64,000 bases of DNA from Oscillospiraceae bacterium (lineage in GTDB: Bacteria > Bacillota > Clostridia > Oscillospirales > Ruminococcaceae): positions 112,022 to 176,021 of the forward strand of contig JAQYLI010000004.1 in assembly GCA_028720105.1 (NCBI GenBank), written 5' to 3'. Numbering within the stretch: the first letter of the stretch is position 1; each line of letters begins with the position of its first letter. The notes under the pieces are model-generated. The model did not search any database and had not been told where the DNA came from. It saw nothing but the letters and a program-made list of their open reading frames with translations. The position numbers were made by a program, and so were the translations under genes. Shown piece by piece: positions 25,638 to 35,500 of this stretch.

Positions 25638-26102
25638 ATGAGCATAAGAGGCGATAAAGCCAAAGCATATTTTACCCGCGGCTATAACTGTGCCCAGTCC
25701 GTCCTTATGGCATTCTCGGACATAACAGGGCTTGACGAAAGAAACTCTGCAATGCTTTCCTCGGGCTTCGGCGGCGGAATGGGACGAATGAGAGAGGTCT
25801 GCGGCGCAGTTTCGGGAATGTTTATGGCGGCAAGCCTTGTCAGCGGCTATAACGACCCTGCCGACCTTGAGGGCAAGAAGCGGACATATCAAATGATACA
25901 GACCCTTGCGGAAAAATTCAAAGCCCAAAACAAAAGCATTATCTGCAAAGAACTTTTGGGTCTTGAAAAGCCCGAGGGAACCCATATCCCGGAACAGCGC
26001 ACATCGGAATATTACAAAAAGCGTCCCTGCGGCGATCTTGTAAAGGACGCAGCGGAGATACTTGAGGAATATTTCAAATCAATCGGCAAAATAAAAGAAT
26101 GA
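25638..26102 (+). CDS. C_GCAxxG_C_C family redox protein
   Basis: 154 aa from ATG 25638 with GGAG upstream. Conserved cysteines: GYNCAQSV (about 19-26), the CGAVSGM motif (about 57-63), ICKELLG (about 100) and RPCGDLV (about 130), the hallmark of the C_GCAxxG_C_C family (split-Soret cytochrome/redox-like proteins without a proven reaction). Last gene of the operon; a strong terminator follows. Confidence 0.88.
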   Translation: MSIRGDKAKAYFTRGYNCAQSVLMAFSDITGLDERNSAMLSSGFGGGMGRMREVCGAVSGMFMAASLVSGYNDPADLEGKKRTYQMIQTLAEKFKAQNKSIICKELLGLEKPEGTHIPEQRTSEYYKKRPCGDLVKDAAEILEEYFKSIGKIKE

Positions 26103-26108
26103 TAACAA

Positions 26109-26148
26109 ACGGGACTGCTGCATATCATTTGCAGCAGCCCCGTTTTTT
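26109..26148 (+). terminator. Terminator of the PHP operon
   Basis: Stem ACGGG-CTGCTGCA / TGCAGCAG-CCCGT with one A-C mismatch (26109-26122, 26130-26143) and six T. Confidence 0.9.
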
Positions 26149-26169
26149 CGGGATAATGCTATATTTGTA

Positions 26170-28446
26170 TCAAGCCTTGCCCTCCGCCTCCTCAAGACTG
26201 CCGTAGCCGTACATTTTAACAGACCGCTCCATTATCATACGGGCAAGATTTTTCTCCTCATTGTTTACGGAAACGATAAAGCCGCCGTACAGCTTCAATG
26301 TCATATCCGAATAGGTGGAAAGCTCGCCCCTGAGATAGGTCTCGTAGGAGGTCTGAAGGGGAGTGTCCTCGTAGGTGTGAATGACCCTTGCACCTCCTGC
26401 AAGCTTCGGGAACTCTGCCGCAAATTCCTCCATCCAGCCCACCTGAATGGAAATGATAGCTTCTCTCAGAGCCGCCTTTTCCTCGGAAATTTCGGGCAGA
26501 CTTTCCCTCACCTCCGCAAACCTCGCAGGAGCGGTGGACTCCATCATATACCCGTACTTTTCACGAATGGGGTTCCTGCCGTCATCATAAGCCGCCCTGA
26601 AATCAAGGAGCAGTGAGCGCAAAAGCTCCTCGTTCCAGCAGTAATACTGACTTCTCCGCATAATGGAAAAGGTCTCCCAGTCGTCCTGACAGTCGGCTCT
26701 GCCGCCCTCGTTCTGCACCTTGTCAAACCATTTCCATTCCATAGAGATTATTTCCTCGGAAATGATAACTCTGTCCGCAAATGCGGAAATCTCCTCTGCA
26801 AGCCGGGGAAGAAAATCCTCATTGCTGTCTGTGATAAGCTGATAACGCACCTCGTCTTCCAGCATAAGGCATATCTTCTCAATGTTCTTTTGAACATCAT
26901 TGCCCTTTGAGATATCACTTATCATATCTGCAATTTCACCGAGACGGGGGAGCTGTCCTGCGCTCTTAAACAGCCACTTGCTGTAGGGCGCATATTTTTT
27001 GCACAGGATATGCGCTGCCCATGCCGCGCTCTGCATAAAATCACTCAGAGCAACAAACGCCGCTGCATTATCCCCACGCTGTAAAGCCCTCGGGTAATTG
27101 TACTGACCGCTCTGCCCCGCAAGAGCAAGCTGCTGAGCCAGTTTTTTTATTCTCACCGCTTCGGGCTGAGATACCCTTATCCGTCTGCGTATATCCTCAA
27201 ACTCACCCGAATAGTCCATATAAATTTCGCCATTCACAGCACAGGCAAGGAGCGAGTCATCGGTGCCCAGCCATTCATCAAGCCCCTCGGGAACACGACC
27301 GCAGCCCGTAAATTTCCGCAGGAAATCCGATATCCGGACAACACCCGTCCGACCCGTCCCGTGAGGGGTGATAAGCCGCTGTATACCCATATATGTTTTG
27401 GGGAGCAGGTCATATGCCGCCTGCAATTCCGTTCCTATCTTCTCATAGGTCTCATCGTCCACCCAAATCACAAATGAGGGACCGAAATCGTGGTCTGCGG
27501 AAAGTTCATCATCAAATCCTAAGCACTCCGAACCCTCTCCCGCAAGACCGCAGGCAATTTTGTCAAGATATTCGGGGAAATTTCTCCTGAGCATTGGTCT
27601 GCCGAAGGCTTCAAAATACCGCCTGCAAAGCTCTGCCCCCTTTAAAACGGGTCTGCCGCCCGCTTTTTCATAAGCCGCAGACAGATTGCCCGTAACCGTA
27701 TCATAGAAATTATTCCTGCCCATATGAAGCTCAATTTCCGACAAAGCCGCTTCGTAATACTCCGCCGCCTCGGCATATTTCTCTTCGCTGAACAGTATGT
27801 CGCCCATAGCCGCCAGAGCAGCGCTGTAGTGGAAATCCGAGGGAGAACGACCCTTGAAAATTTCAATGGCGGGGGCAAGAACTTTCTTTGCCCTGCCGCA
27901 GTCGTGAAGCCTTATAAGGCATACTGCAAGGTTTGAACGGGAAATAGCAGAACGTATCTCACCGTCGGGGGAACGCTCTGCAATTTCCAGAGCCTTTTCA
28001 AGGCAGCCCTTTGCGTCCTCCCACCTTCCTGCCTCCTGGTGAAGCAGAGAAAGATTATTGTAATAGCTTGCAAGCAGCCCCTCCTCCTCGGGAAATTTTT
28101 GGAGCATATCCCAAATTTTGTCATAATATTCATAGGCATCGGACAGTTTTCCCGAAGCCCTGCACGCATTTGCGGAATTGAGCAGAGCCGCGCATTTTCG
28201 GGGCGTTTCGCCCTCCCCGATAATGTCAAGCAGCTCCTCGGAGCGGCGGCAGCACTCGAGTGACTGCTCAAATTTTCCGCAGTCACGGTAAAAGCCTGCC
28301 AGCTCGTTGTAAATGGTAATCTCAATGTCTGTCCTGCCTTCGCTGTGAGCCTGTTCAAGACAGGCGTTCATATACTCCTCAGCTTCGTCCAGCCTGCACT
28401 GATGAAGCAGTTCATCTATCCTTTGAAGAATTTCACCCACGTTCAT
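26170..28446 (-). CDS. TPR-DUF4037-DUF4125 fusion protein
   Basis: 758 aa from ATG 28444-28446 (AAAGGAGG upstream). Residues 1-275 are tetratricopeptide repeats (YNELAGFYRDCGKFEQSLEC, YYNNLSLLHQEAGRWEDAKG). About 285-560 matches DUF4037, with CLGFDDELSADHDFGPSF, a nucleotidyltransferase-like active-site pattern. About 570-755 matches DUF4125 (EGGRADCQDDWETFSIMRRSQ). The two DUFs are known to occur together; the enzymatic role is unproven, and a nucleotidyl transfer to RNA, protein or a small molecule is only a guess. It follows the SmsB gene, whose terminator lies directly upstream. Confidence 0.85.
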   Translation of the reverse strand: MNVGEILQRIDELLHQCRLDEAEEYMNACLEQAHSEGRTDIEITIYNELAGFYRDCGKFEQSLECCRRSEELLDIIGEGETPRKCAALLNSANACRASGKLSDAYEYYDKIWDMLQKFPEEEGLLASYYNNLSLLHQEAGRWEDAKGCLEKALEIAERSPDGEIRSAISRSNLAVCLIRLHDCGRAKKVLAPAIEIFKGRSPSDFHYSAALAAMGDILFSEEKYAEAAEYYEAALSEIELHMGRNNFYDTVTGNLSAAYEKAGGRPVLKGAELCRRYFEAFGRPMLRRNFPEYLDKIACGLAGEGSECLGFDDELSADHDFGPSFVIWVDDETYEKIGTELQAAYDLLPKTYMGIQRLITPHGTGRTGVVRISDFLRKFTGCGRVPEGLDEWLGTDDSLLACAVNGEIYMDYSGEFEDIRRRIRVSQPEAVRIKKLAQQLALAGQSGQYNYPRALQRGDNAAAFVALSDFMQSAAWAAHILCKKYAPYSKWLFKSAGQLPRLGEIADMISDISKGNDVQKNIEKICLMLEDEVRYQLITDSNEDFLPRLAEEISAFADRVIISEEIISMEWKWFDKVQNEGGRADCQDDWETFSIMRRSQYYCWNEELLRSLLLDFRAAYDDGRNPIREKYGYMMESTAPARFAEVRESLPEISEEKAALREAIISIQVGWMEEFAAEFPKLAGGARVIHTYEDTPLQTSYETYLRGELSTYSDMTLKLYGGFIVSVNNEEKNLARMIMERSVKMYGYGSLEEAEGKA

Positions 28447-28461
28447 AAAAAGACCTCCTTT

Positions 28462-28494
28462 AAAAAATCGCCTGCACCCCAAAAGAGCGCAGGC
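28462..28494 (-). terminator. Terminator after SmsB
   Basis: Stem GCCTGC/GCAGGC (28470-28475 with 28489-28494); minus-strand T run ATTTTTT runs into the next gene's ribosome binding site. Confidence 0.7.
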
Positions 28495-28502
28495 AGAAAA
28501 AC

Positions 28503-29423
28503 TCACTTCAGAAATCCGTCAATTATCTTCCTCTCCGCCTCTTCCTCGGTGAGACCGAGAGTGCGGAGCTTGATTATCTGCTCGCCTGCTATCTTGCCGA
28601 TAGCCGCTTCGTGGATAAGCGAAGCGTCAAGGCTTGAAGCGTTCAGAGCGGGAGCGGCGTTCACTCTGCCGTTGTCCGCAAGTATGGCATCACATTCGGA
28701 ATGACCTGTGCAGCGGCAGTTTCCGTTAATGACCGACTTGTACTCCTGATAGGAATTGCCCTTTGCCACCGAGCGTGAAACAAGGTCAACTCCGCTGTCG
28801 TCGCCGTCAAGTGTAACGTCAAAAACAGACTTAGCAGTCTCGTTGTTATCGGTCATAAGTCTTTCTCTTATCACAAGCTTAGCCCCTGCGCCCAGACGTG
28901 CAGAGGTGGAGCGGTCGGAGCTTGTAACGCCGCTTATCTGCATAGTGTCCATCTCCATATAAGAGTTTTCGCCCATAGTAACATCGGTAACGGGGTTTAT
29001 CCGCTTTGCGCCGCTGCCCTTTCCCGTACCGATGTGTTTTTCCTTGTAAAGCACCCTTGCATTTTTGCCGATGAAGAAGCGGTGAATGCCGTTGTGTCTT
29101 GACTCCTCCTCGTCGTCGCTGTGAACGCCGCAGCCTGCCACGATAATGACATCCGCACCCTCCTCAACGATAAAATCGTTGTAAACAAGGTCGTCCACTC
29201 CGCCCTTTGTAATGCAGGCAGGGATATAAACTGTTTCCTTCTGAGCCTTTGCGCTTATTTTAATGACAATGCCCGGGTTGTCGGTCTTAGGCTCTATCTT
29301 TATATTCTCCGAGGACTGCCTGCCTGCGCAGCCGCTGTCCTCTCTTATATTGTAAGCTCCCTTGAAGCTGCCGCCGTCCCAGTCGGAAACGACTTTAAGA
29401 AGCTGACCGGTTATCTCGTTCAT
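28503..29423 (-). CDS. smsB: SufB/SufD-like Fe-S assembly scaffold (SmsB)
   Basis: 306 aa, shorter than SufB or SufD (400-500). A right-handed beta-helix core and the C-terminal HEAAIGKIAGEQIIKLRTLG segment identify the SufBD family. Cysteines in NGNCRCTGHSECDA may bear on cluster assembly. It pairs with the SufC-like ATPase encoded 3 nt upstream, and no sufS, sufU or second sufBD gene is adjacent. This two-gene layout is the minimal SMS (SmsCB) system described for anaerobes, which builds Fe-S clusters in the cytoplasm. Confidence 0.85.
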   Translation of the reverse strand: MNEITGQLLKVVSDWDGGSFKGAYNIREDSGCAGRQSSENIKIEPKTDNPGIVIKISAKAQKETVYIPACITKGGVDDLVYNDFIVEEGADVIIVAGCGVHSDDEEESRHNGIHRFFIGKNARVLYKEKHIGTGKGSGAKRINPVTDVTMGENSYMEMDTMQISGVTSSDRSTSARLGAGAKLVIRERLMTDNNETAKSVFDVTLDGDDSGVDLVSRSVAKGNSYQEYKSVINGNCRCTGHSECDAILADNGRVNAAPALNASSLDASLIHEAAIGKIAGEQIIKLRTLGLTEEEAERKIIDGFLK

Positions 29424-29426
29424 AGC

Positions 29427-30161
29427 TTAACATTCCTCTTTTCTTGTCTTGCCCAAAGGACATTTTGACTTTGTATCGCCCTTTAAGATACGGGGCAGGA
29501 TATCCTCTCTGCTGCCCTGCGCCGTTACCTTGCCGTCGGCAATGACAGCAATGTGGTCGGCTATCTCCATTATCCTCTCCTGATGGGAAATTACCAGCAG
29601 GGAGCGGCTTCCCTCGCTTTTGAGCCGTTCAAATGCGGTGATAAGATTTGAGAAGCTCCACAGGTCAATGCCTGCCTCAGGCTCGTCAAATACCAGCATG
29701 TCCGCATTTTTTCTTGCAAGAACAGTGGCTATCTCAATGCGCTTGCTCTCGCCTCCCGAAAGGCTTGAGTCCGCCTCTCTGTCCATATATTCCCTTGCGC
29801 AAAGCCCCACTTCTCCGAGAAGTGAGCATATCCTGTCCTCACTGAGCTTTTCCTCTGCGGAAAGCTCCAGCAGGTCTCTTACGGTAAGACCTTTAAATCT
29901 CACAGGCTGCTGAAATGCATATGCAACGCCTTTCTTCGCCCTTTCGGTAATGTTCCGGGAGGTGATGTCCTCCCCGTTTAAAATAATGCTGCCGCCGCAG
30001 GGCTCATACAGACCTGCGATTATCTTGGCAAGAGAGGTTTTTCCTCCTCCATTGGGACCCGTCACAACGGTAAGCTTTCCGTCGGGAACGGTAAGGTCAA
30101 TGCCTTTAAGTATCTCCTCGCCCTCGGGAAGCCGCCAGCGTATATCTTTAAGCTCAAGCAT
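29427..30161 (-). CDS. smsC: SufC-like ABC ATPase of Fe-S assembly (SmsC)
   Basis: 244 aa. Walker A GPNGGGKTS (36-44), signature LSGGESKRIEIA, Walker B MLVFDEPEAGIDL and the H-loop ISHQ. The SGGE-KR variant and short length fit SufC/SmsC rather than a transporter ATPase, and there are no permease genes nearby. It energises cluster assembly on SmsB. ATG with AAAGGA; consensus promoter at 30215-30243. Confidence 0.88.
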   Translation of the reverse strand: MLELKDIRWRLPEGEEILKGIDLTVPDGKLTVVTGPNGGGKTSLAKIIAGLYEPCGGSIILNGEDITSRNITERAKKGVAYAFQQPVRFKGLTVRDLLELSAEEKLSEDRICSLLGEVGLCAREYMDREADSSLSGGESKRIEIATVLARKNADMLVFDEPEAGIDLWSFSNLITAFERLKSEGSRSLLVISHQERIMEIADHIAVIADGKVTAQGSREDILPRILKGDTKSKCPLGKTRKEEC

Positions 30162-30214
30162 TTTTTTCGTCCTTTCGTTTTCGGGATATTTGCAAAAAAA
30201 TCCATATGCATATA

Positions 30215-30243
30215 ATTATACTATGCAGATATATTTTTGTCAA
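30215..30243 (-). promoter_or_regulatory. Consensus sigma-A promoter of smsC-smsB
   Basis: Minus strand TTGACA (30238-30243), 17 bp, TATAAT (30215-30220). No IscR-like operator is obvious. Confidence 0.9.
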
Positions 30244-30333
30244 TATATGGAGCCAACAGAAAGTATGAATATAGTGTTAACCCTCATTCGCCGTTTTCTT
30301 CAATATTTTCTGAAAAAACTTTGCAAATATCTA

Positions 30334-30362
30334 TTCCATTTTGAGAAAAAATATGATATAAT
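30334..30362 (+). promoter_or_regulatory. Probable promoter of the flippase gene
   Basis: TATAAT (30357-30362) with TGa extension; the -35 TTCCAT (30334-30339) is weak. Confidence 0.55.
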
Positions 30363-30407
30363 TACATTATCTATAAATTCGCATCAAGCAAATCGGGAGA
30401 AACAAAG

Positions 30408-31835
30408 ATGAACAAATACAAAAAGCTAATGGGCAACACGCTGATATTCGGCATAGGCAGCTTCGGAGCGAAATTCCTGGGCTTCTTTATGACAATGCTC
30501 TACACCCGCTGTATGACCGAGGCGGAGTATTCAACAGCGGATCTTCTTTATAATACGGTGAACGTCCTTGTTCCGCTGGTAACGTTCAGTATGGCGGACG
30601 CCGTTATACGTTTTGGAATGGACAAGGACTACGACCCCAGAAGGGTCTTTACCTGCGCAAACGTCAGCGTGCTTCTGGGTATGACTATATTTATGCTGTT
30701 TACCCCCCTTATCGGAAAGAACGAAACTATCGGCTCATATACTTTCCTGCTTTACATCTACTGCTACTTCTCCTGCTTCAGACAGATGGCTTCACAGTTT
30801 GTGAGAGCAAGGGGATATGTAAAGCTTTTTGCCGCCGACGGAATACTCACCGTCCTTGTGCAGGTCATAAGCAACCTTATTCTTATTTGGGGATTGAAGC
30901 TTGGTGTCACAGGCTATGTTGTCTCCTTTGTTGTCTCCGATGTAAGCTCACTGCTGTTCCTCACAGCCGTTGCGGGGCTTCACAAATACGTTGACGCATT
31001 CTATATCGACAAAAAGGTCATAGGGGAGATGCTTAAATTTTCCGCACCCCTTATCCCCACCTATCTTCTTTGGTGGGTGACCTCCGCCTCGGACAGATGG
31101 TTTGTCATCAATATGGTAGGAGACACGGAAAACGGTATCTATTCCATTGCCTACAAGCTCCCCACCCTCCTTATGCTCGTCACCACAATGTTCTATCAGG
31201 CGTGGCAGATGTCCTCGATCGAGGAGCGAAACAGCAGGGGACTGGGAAAATTCTACGAAACTGTTTTCGGAGCATATTCATCTCTGCTCTATATCGCCGC
31301 CGCAGGACTTATTATGCTCTGCAAGCCCCTTACCCTTATTCTTACGGGAACCGCCGAGGGAAGCAGATTTCAGGAGGCATATGTGTTCACACCTATCCTT
31401 ATCATTTCAATGATATTCCAGTGCTTCTGCCAGTTCCTTTCATCTGTCTACACTACTAAAAAGCGCTCGGTAAATTCCTGCGCCACAGCCTTTGTTGCCG
31501 CTGCGGTGAATATTATCCTCAATTTCCTGCTCATACCTCAGTATGGCGTCTGGGGAGCAGCGATTGCCACAGCTGCGTCCTATTTTGCCTGCTTTGCGGT
31601 CAGACTTTTTGACGCAAGAAAGTTCATCTTCTTTAAAGTGGACTATTTCCGTTTCCTTGTAAATACGGTGATAATAGTCTTTATGTGCGTTATAACCGCA
31701 AAGCAGCCCAGCGTTTATTGGGTGGGACTTATCTTAGGCTTTACAGTGTGCCTTGTATATAATTTTGACGCTATTATCAAGACCCTGCGGAAAATTCTCA
31801 GCAGAGGCGGCAGACAAAACGAAAATGCGACTTAG
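30408..31835 (+). CDS. Polysaccharide/oligosaccharide flippase (MOP superfamily)
   Basis: 475 aa with about 12-14 hydrophobic segments. The N-terminal NTLIFGIGSFGAKFLGFFMTMLYTR pattern and the C-terminal half resemble Wzx/RfbX lipid-linked oligosaccharide flippases of the MOP superfamily. No glycosyltransferase genes lie nearby, so the cargo is unknown. ATG with GGGAG. Its last 11 nt overlap the start of an ABC ATPase gene. Confidence 0.85.
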   Translation: MNKYKKLMGNTLIFGIGSFGAKFLGFFMTMLYTRCMTEAEYSTADLLYNTVNVLVPLVTFSMADAVIRFGMDKDYDPRRVFTCANVSVLLGMTIFMLFTPLIGKNETIGSYTFLLYIYCYFSCFRQMASQFVRARGYVKLFAADGILTVLVQVISNLILIWGLKLGVTGYVVSFVVSDVSSLLFLTAVAGLHKYVDAFYIDKKVIGEMLKFSAPLIPTYLLWWVTSASDRWFVINMVGDTENGIYSIAYKLPTLLMLVTTMFYQAWQMSSIEERNSRGLGKFYETVFGAYSSLLYIAAAGLIMLCKPLTLILTGTAEGSRFQEAYVFTPILIISMIFQCFCQFLSSVYTTKKRSVNSCATAFVAAAVNIILNFLLIPQYGVWGAAIATAASYFACFAVRLFDARKFIFFKVDYFRFLVNTVIIVFMCVITAKQPSVYWVGLILGFTVCLVYNFDAIIKTLRKILSRGGRQNENAT

Positions 31836-32415
31836 TAATATTTCAAAAGTCTACGGGGATATCACCGTTTTCGACGACCTCTCCGCAGAACTTCCAAACG
31901 GCGAAGTTACGCAGATATCGGGTGAGTCGGGCTGCGGCAAGACTACTCTTTTGCGGATAATTGCAGACCTTGAGGACTATTCGGGGGAGATAACCGAGCG
32001 CCCCGCCGGAAAAATATCCGCCGTATTTCAGGAGGACAGGCTTTTTGAGGAGCTTTCCGCCCTTGAAAATTGTTATCTTGTCCTGCAGGGTAAGCCGCAG
32101 TTTGATATTGCCGAAGCCCTTGTTTCCACCGGGCTTTCACGGGAGGACATAGCCCGTCCCGTAAAGGAGCTTTCGGGAGGAATGAAGCGGAGAACGGCGA
32201 TAGTCCGCTCTCTCTGCACAGATTTCGGCATACTTATGCTTGACGAGCCGTTCAAGGGCATAGACAGGGAAAACAAGCTGAAAACAGCCGCTCTCATAAA
32301 GGCGCATACCAAGGGAAAAACGGTGCTTCTTGTGACCCACGATACAGCAGATATGCCCCTTGAGACCCACTGCGTTCTGAGCCTTTACGGGATATGTAAA
32401 AATGCACAAAAATAA
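31825..32415 (+). CDS. ABC transporter ATP-binding protein (orphan)
   Basis: 196 aa from ATG 31825, inside the end of the flippase gene; translation is probably coupled because only a weak site precedes it. Walker A GESGCGKTT (33-41), signature ELSGGMKRR, Walker B ILMLDEPFKGID and H-loop VTHD are intact. It is closest in style to nitrate/sulfonate-type ATPases. No permease or binding protein is adjacent; its partner is unknown. A 45-bp palindrome follows. Confidence 0.85.
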   Translation: MRLSNISKVYGDITVFDDLSAELPNGEVTQISGESGCGKTTLLRIIADLEDYSGEITERPAGKISAVFQEDRLFEELSALENCYLVLQGKPQFDIAEALVSTGLSREDIARPVKELSGGMKRRTAIVRSLCTDFGILMLDEPFKGIDRENKLKTAALIKAHTKGKTVLLVTHDTADMPLETHCVLSLYGICKNAQK

Positions 32416-32427
32416 TTTTGAAATTTT

Positions 32428-32472
32428 ACGGGAATTTTCATAGAAAATGTCATTTTCTATGGACATTTCCGT
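32428..32472 (+). terminator. 45-bp palindrome, probable terminator overlapping the next promoter
   Basis: Two 22-bp arms (32428-32449 and 32451-32472) with a perfect inner 11-bp part (CATAGAAAATG) around a single T, followed by ATTTTTG. The -35 of the downstream promoter lies inside the right arm. Confidence 0.65.
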
Positions 32473-32488
32473 ATTTTTGTGCTACAAT
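32460..32488 (+). promoter_or_regulatory. Sigma-A promoter of the surface-protein gene
   Basis: TGGACA (32460-32465), 17 bp, TACAAT (32483-32488), TGc extension. Confidence 0.75.
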
Positions 32489-32544
32489 ATATATGTATAA
32501 CTGTCGTTATTTACTCACATTTACATAGATAGGACGGTCTGGTT

Positions 32545-35500
32545 ATGGATTTTAATACTCAGAGAAAAATTGTAAGGAGGCTTGAAGAAGCAGGGAAAAA
32601 TCCTCTGCTTTTCCTGCCCTGCCTTATTGCAAAATATGCGGTGATACTGTTTATGTCGGCTTGCCGCGCTGTTGATATGGCTCTGTCGGACAGCGAGGGA
32701 AATTTCCTCGGAATAAAGCATAAGCAGAAGGCGAAAAAGGCTTACGGCGATGTGCCCGTTACGGGAACGGACTTCTTTTCCGAAAAGAAGCCTGTCCGCA
32801 AAGCCGCTCTGCCTTTCCGTCCCCTGTGGCAGAGGGCAATGTCCCTCCTGCTTGCCTGCGCTTTTGTTTCTATGAGCGCGGAGATAACGGCGAGTGCGGA
32901 AATAATTAGGGAAACTGTAATTGTTGATTCGATTTCAGAAATTACTTCGGATTATTTTACAAACAAGGGCTATGATTTATCAAGTATTTCCGAGCTTGAC
33001 CTTTCTACAAACTATAACAATTCGTCTGAATATCCTGTTAATGTACATTCAAATGCATTTAGAGGAATGAACGGGCTTACCACTATTACACTCGGCTATT
33101 CTTCAAATATGGTCTTCTCGGAGAATATAAATTCTGTTGCTCCAAATGCTACTGTATTCGTCAAAGCACAAAATGAAAATGAATACAACGATGCTCGCAG
33201 TAAAATAAATTCGGAAAATGCTGATGTTGTTTGGGACAAGAATAATGTATTTTACAGCGAGATTCCCAATGGAGTTGATAATTTTAAGGCATATAGTGCC
33301 GCTAAAAATACGGTTATTCTTGAATGGACGGAAAATGAAACTTATGCAGGTTACAATATTTATAAATATGATATGGGAAAGTATTCTCTCATAAAATCCA
33401 TTTCAAGCTCAGAGGTCAAAACCGTTTCTGTTGACGGCAAAGCAGAGGTGCGCAGGTATGAATATCCTGCAACATCTGCACTTACTTATGCGATACGTCC
33501 ATATAAAATGGTCATAAAATCAATTGATGAAAGTAATTATACTGCAAAAATAGCATCAAAGCGATATAGTGAAAAAAGCAGTGCTGCCCCTCTTAATACA
33601 GGAAAACCTACACTTACCTATACACAGAGCAATAAAAGAATCACTCTGCACGTAAAAATGCCGGCAAACAGTTCTGCTCCAAGCTATTACATTCTTTTTT
33701 CAAGAGACAGCAATGAAAATGAATTCCATATTTTAAAAAAATTTAATCATTCCAACTTTAATTCAGCAGGAGAATATGATTTCACTGACCCCAATTTATA
33801 TTCGGGCGGCACAAGGAGTTATGATGTAATTGCATATTATGATGTCTTTGGGAAGAATATTGAAACATATCCTGATTCTGTTACATCTACTCCCGAGTAC
33901 ACTTTGACAACCTCAGGCAGAATTGACGTTAGCTCAGTACAGCTCAATCCTCCTCAGCATCTTACGGTTACACCTATCAGAAACAATGCAACGTCAGACT
34001 GCTATTCCGGTTGGAGCTTATCGTGGGACGCTCCTGAGGATTCAAATGAAATAATAAGTTCAATTTCTTACATTGTATATGCAAACGGCGTTGAGGTTGC
34101 ACGCACTTATGTTCCAAATGCTGTGATAGCTGTAGATGACAGTAATATTGTTCAAGGAGAGGATATTACATTCAGCGTTTCTGCTGTATGTGATGGTATT
34201 TCTCCAAGTGTTCCTCTTAAAGCTGATGAAGTTAAAGTTTCCAATGAGTGCGTTGAACTATTAGATAAAAAAGGCGGAAATCAGAAAGCAAACCTTATTT
34301 TCAAGGCAACAGGAAAAGATACTACTACTCAATATACTATTTGGGGAAAGAGCAATCAGACCAATACAACAACAAGAATTGCGGCAGGAGAAAAGTTCAA
34401 AACATTCCGCCTTGACGATGAGAACTGTACGGCTAACGGTAATGGCAAATATACTTATACCCTTACAGGTCTGACCAATGATGTAACATATGATTTTTGG
34501 ATCACTTCAAATGCTGCAAATGTAAATTATCCTTCAAAAATATTGTCTGTCACTCCATCTCAGGCTCCTCAAGAACCTTCGGAAGAAGATGGAATGATTG
34601 TTGACGAGTTTGAGAATGGAGCTACCATTACTTGGAAACCTGTTTATAAGGAAGATGAGAGTCAAGAAAAGGTTGATGGATATTTAGTTACTATTGAAAA
34701 GATAGAAACCGGAGAGATAATTGTATATAATGACCCTGTTGATAAGAGTACATATACAATTACAAAACTTGAAAATGATAAGACATATCGTGCTACAATA
34801 AAATCGTTCATTGATGTTGAAGGTACTCGAATTGAAAGTGTTGCTTCAGCAAAAATTGATTTCACCCCCACCGTACAGGTAGACGATGTTCTGAACCTCA
34901 CCGTCACCCCCTCGGGCAAGGTAATGAACATCAGCTGGACAGCGGTCAAGAATGCTACCGAATATATCCTCACAAGGACAAATCCCGACGGCAGTCAGAG
35001 CGAGATTTACAAGGGCAACAAGACCTCATTTACCGATAGTTATGTGGACAATAACACCGTGTACTTATACAAGGTAAAGGCTGTGCGGACGGTTGACGGA
35101 AAGGATTATGTCAGCGACTACAGCTCCGAGCAGCGCGGAATGATAACCTATTCCCTGACCTCTGTTCAGGGACTTACCGCTGCAGGCGGCGACGGCTGTG
35201 TTATCCTTAAATGGGATAAGGTTGATGGAGCGGACGGCTACTACGTTCAGTATTCAAACAAGGACGCAAACAGCTGGACGACCATTGCAAATGTGGGACA
35301 GACCACATTCACCCACACGGGTCTCAAAAACGGCGACGTTTACGATTACCGCATTATTCCCTATGTGACTATAAACAACAAGGAAGAGTCCGCCGATACC
35401 TTTGCTCAGAAGGTAACAGGCAAGGCAGGCATAAATCTTCCCGCACCCACAGACTTCACCGCAACCGCGGGAGACGGTCAGATAACCCTTAAATGGAGCG

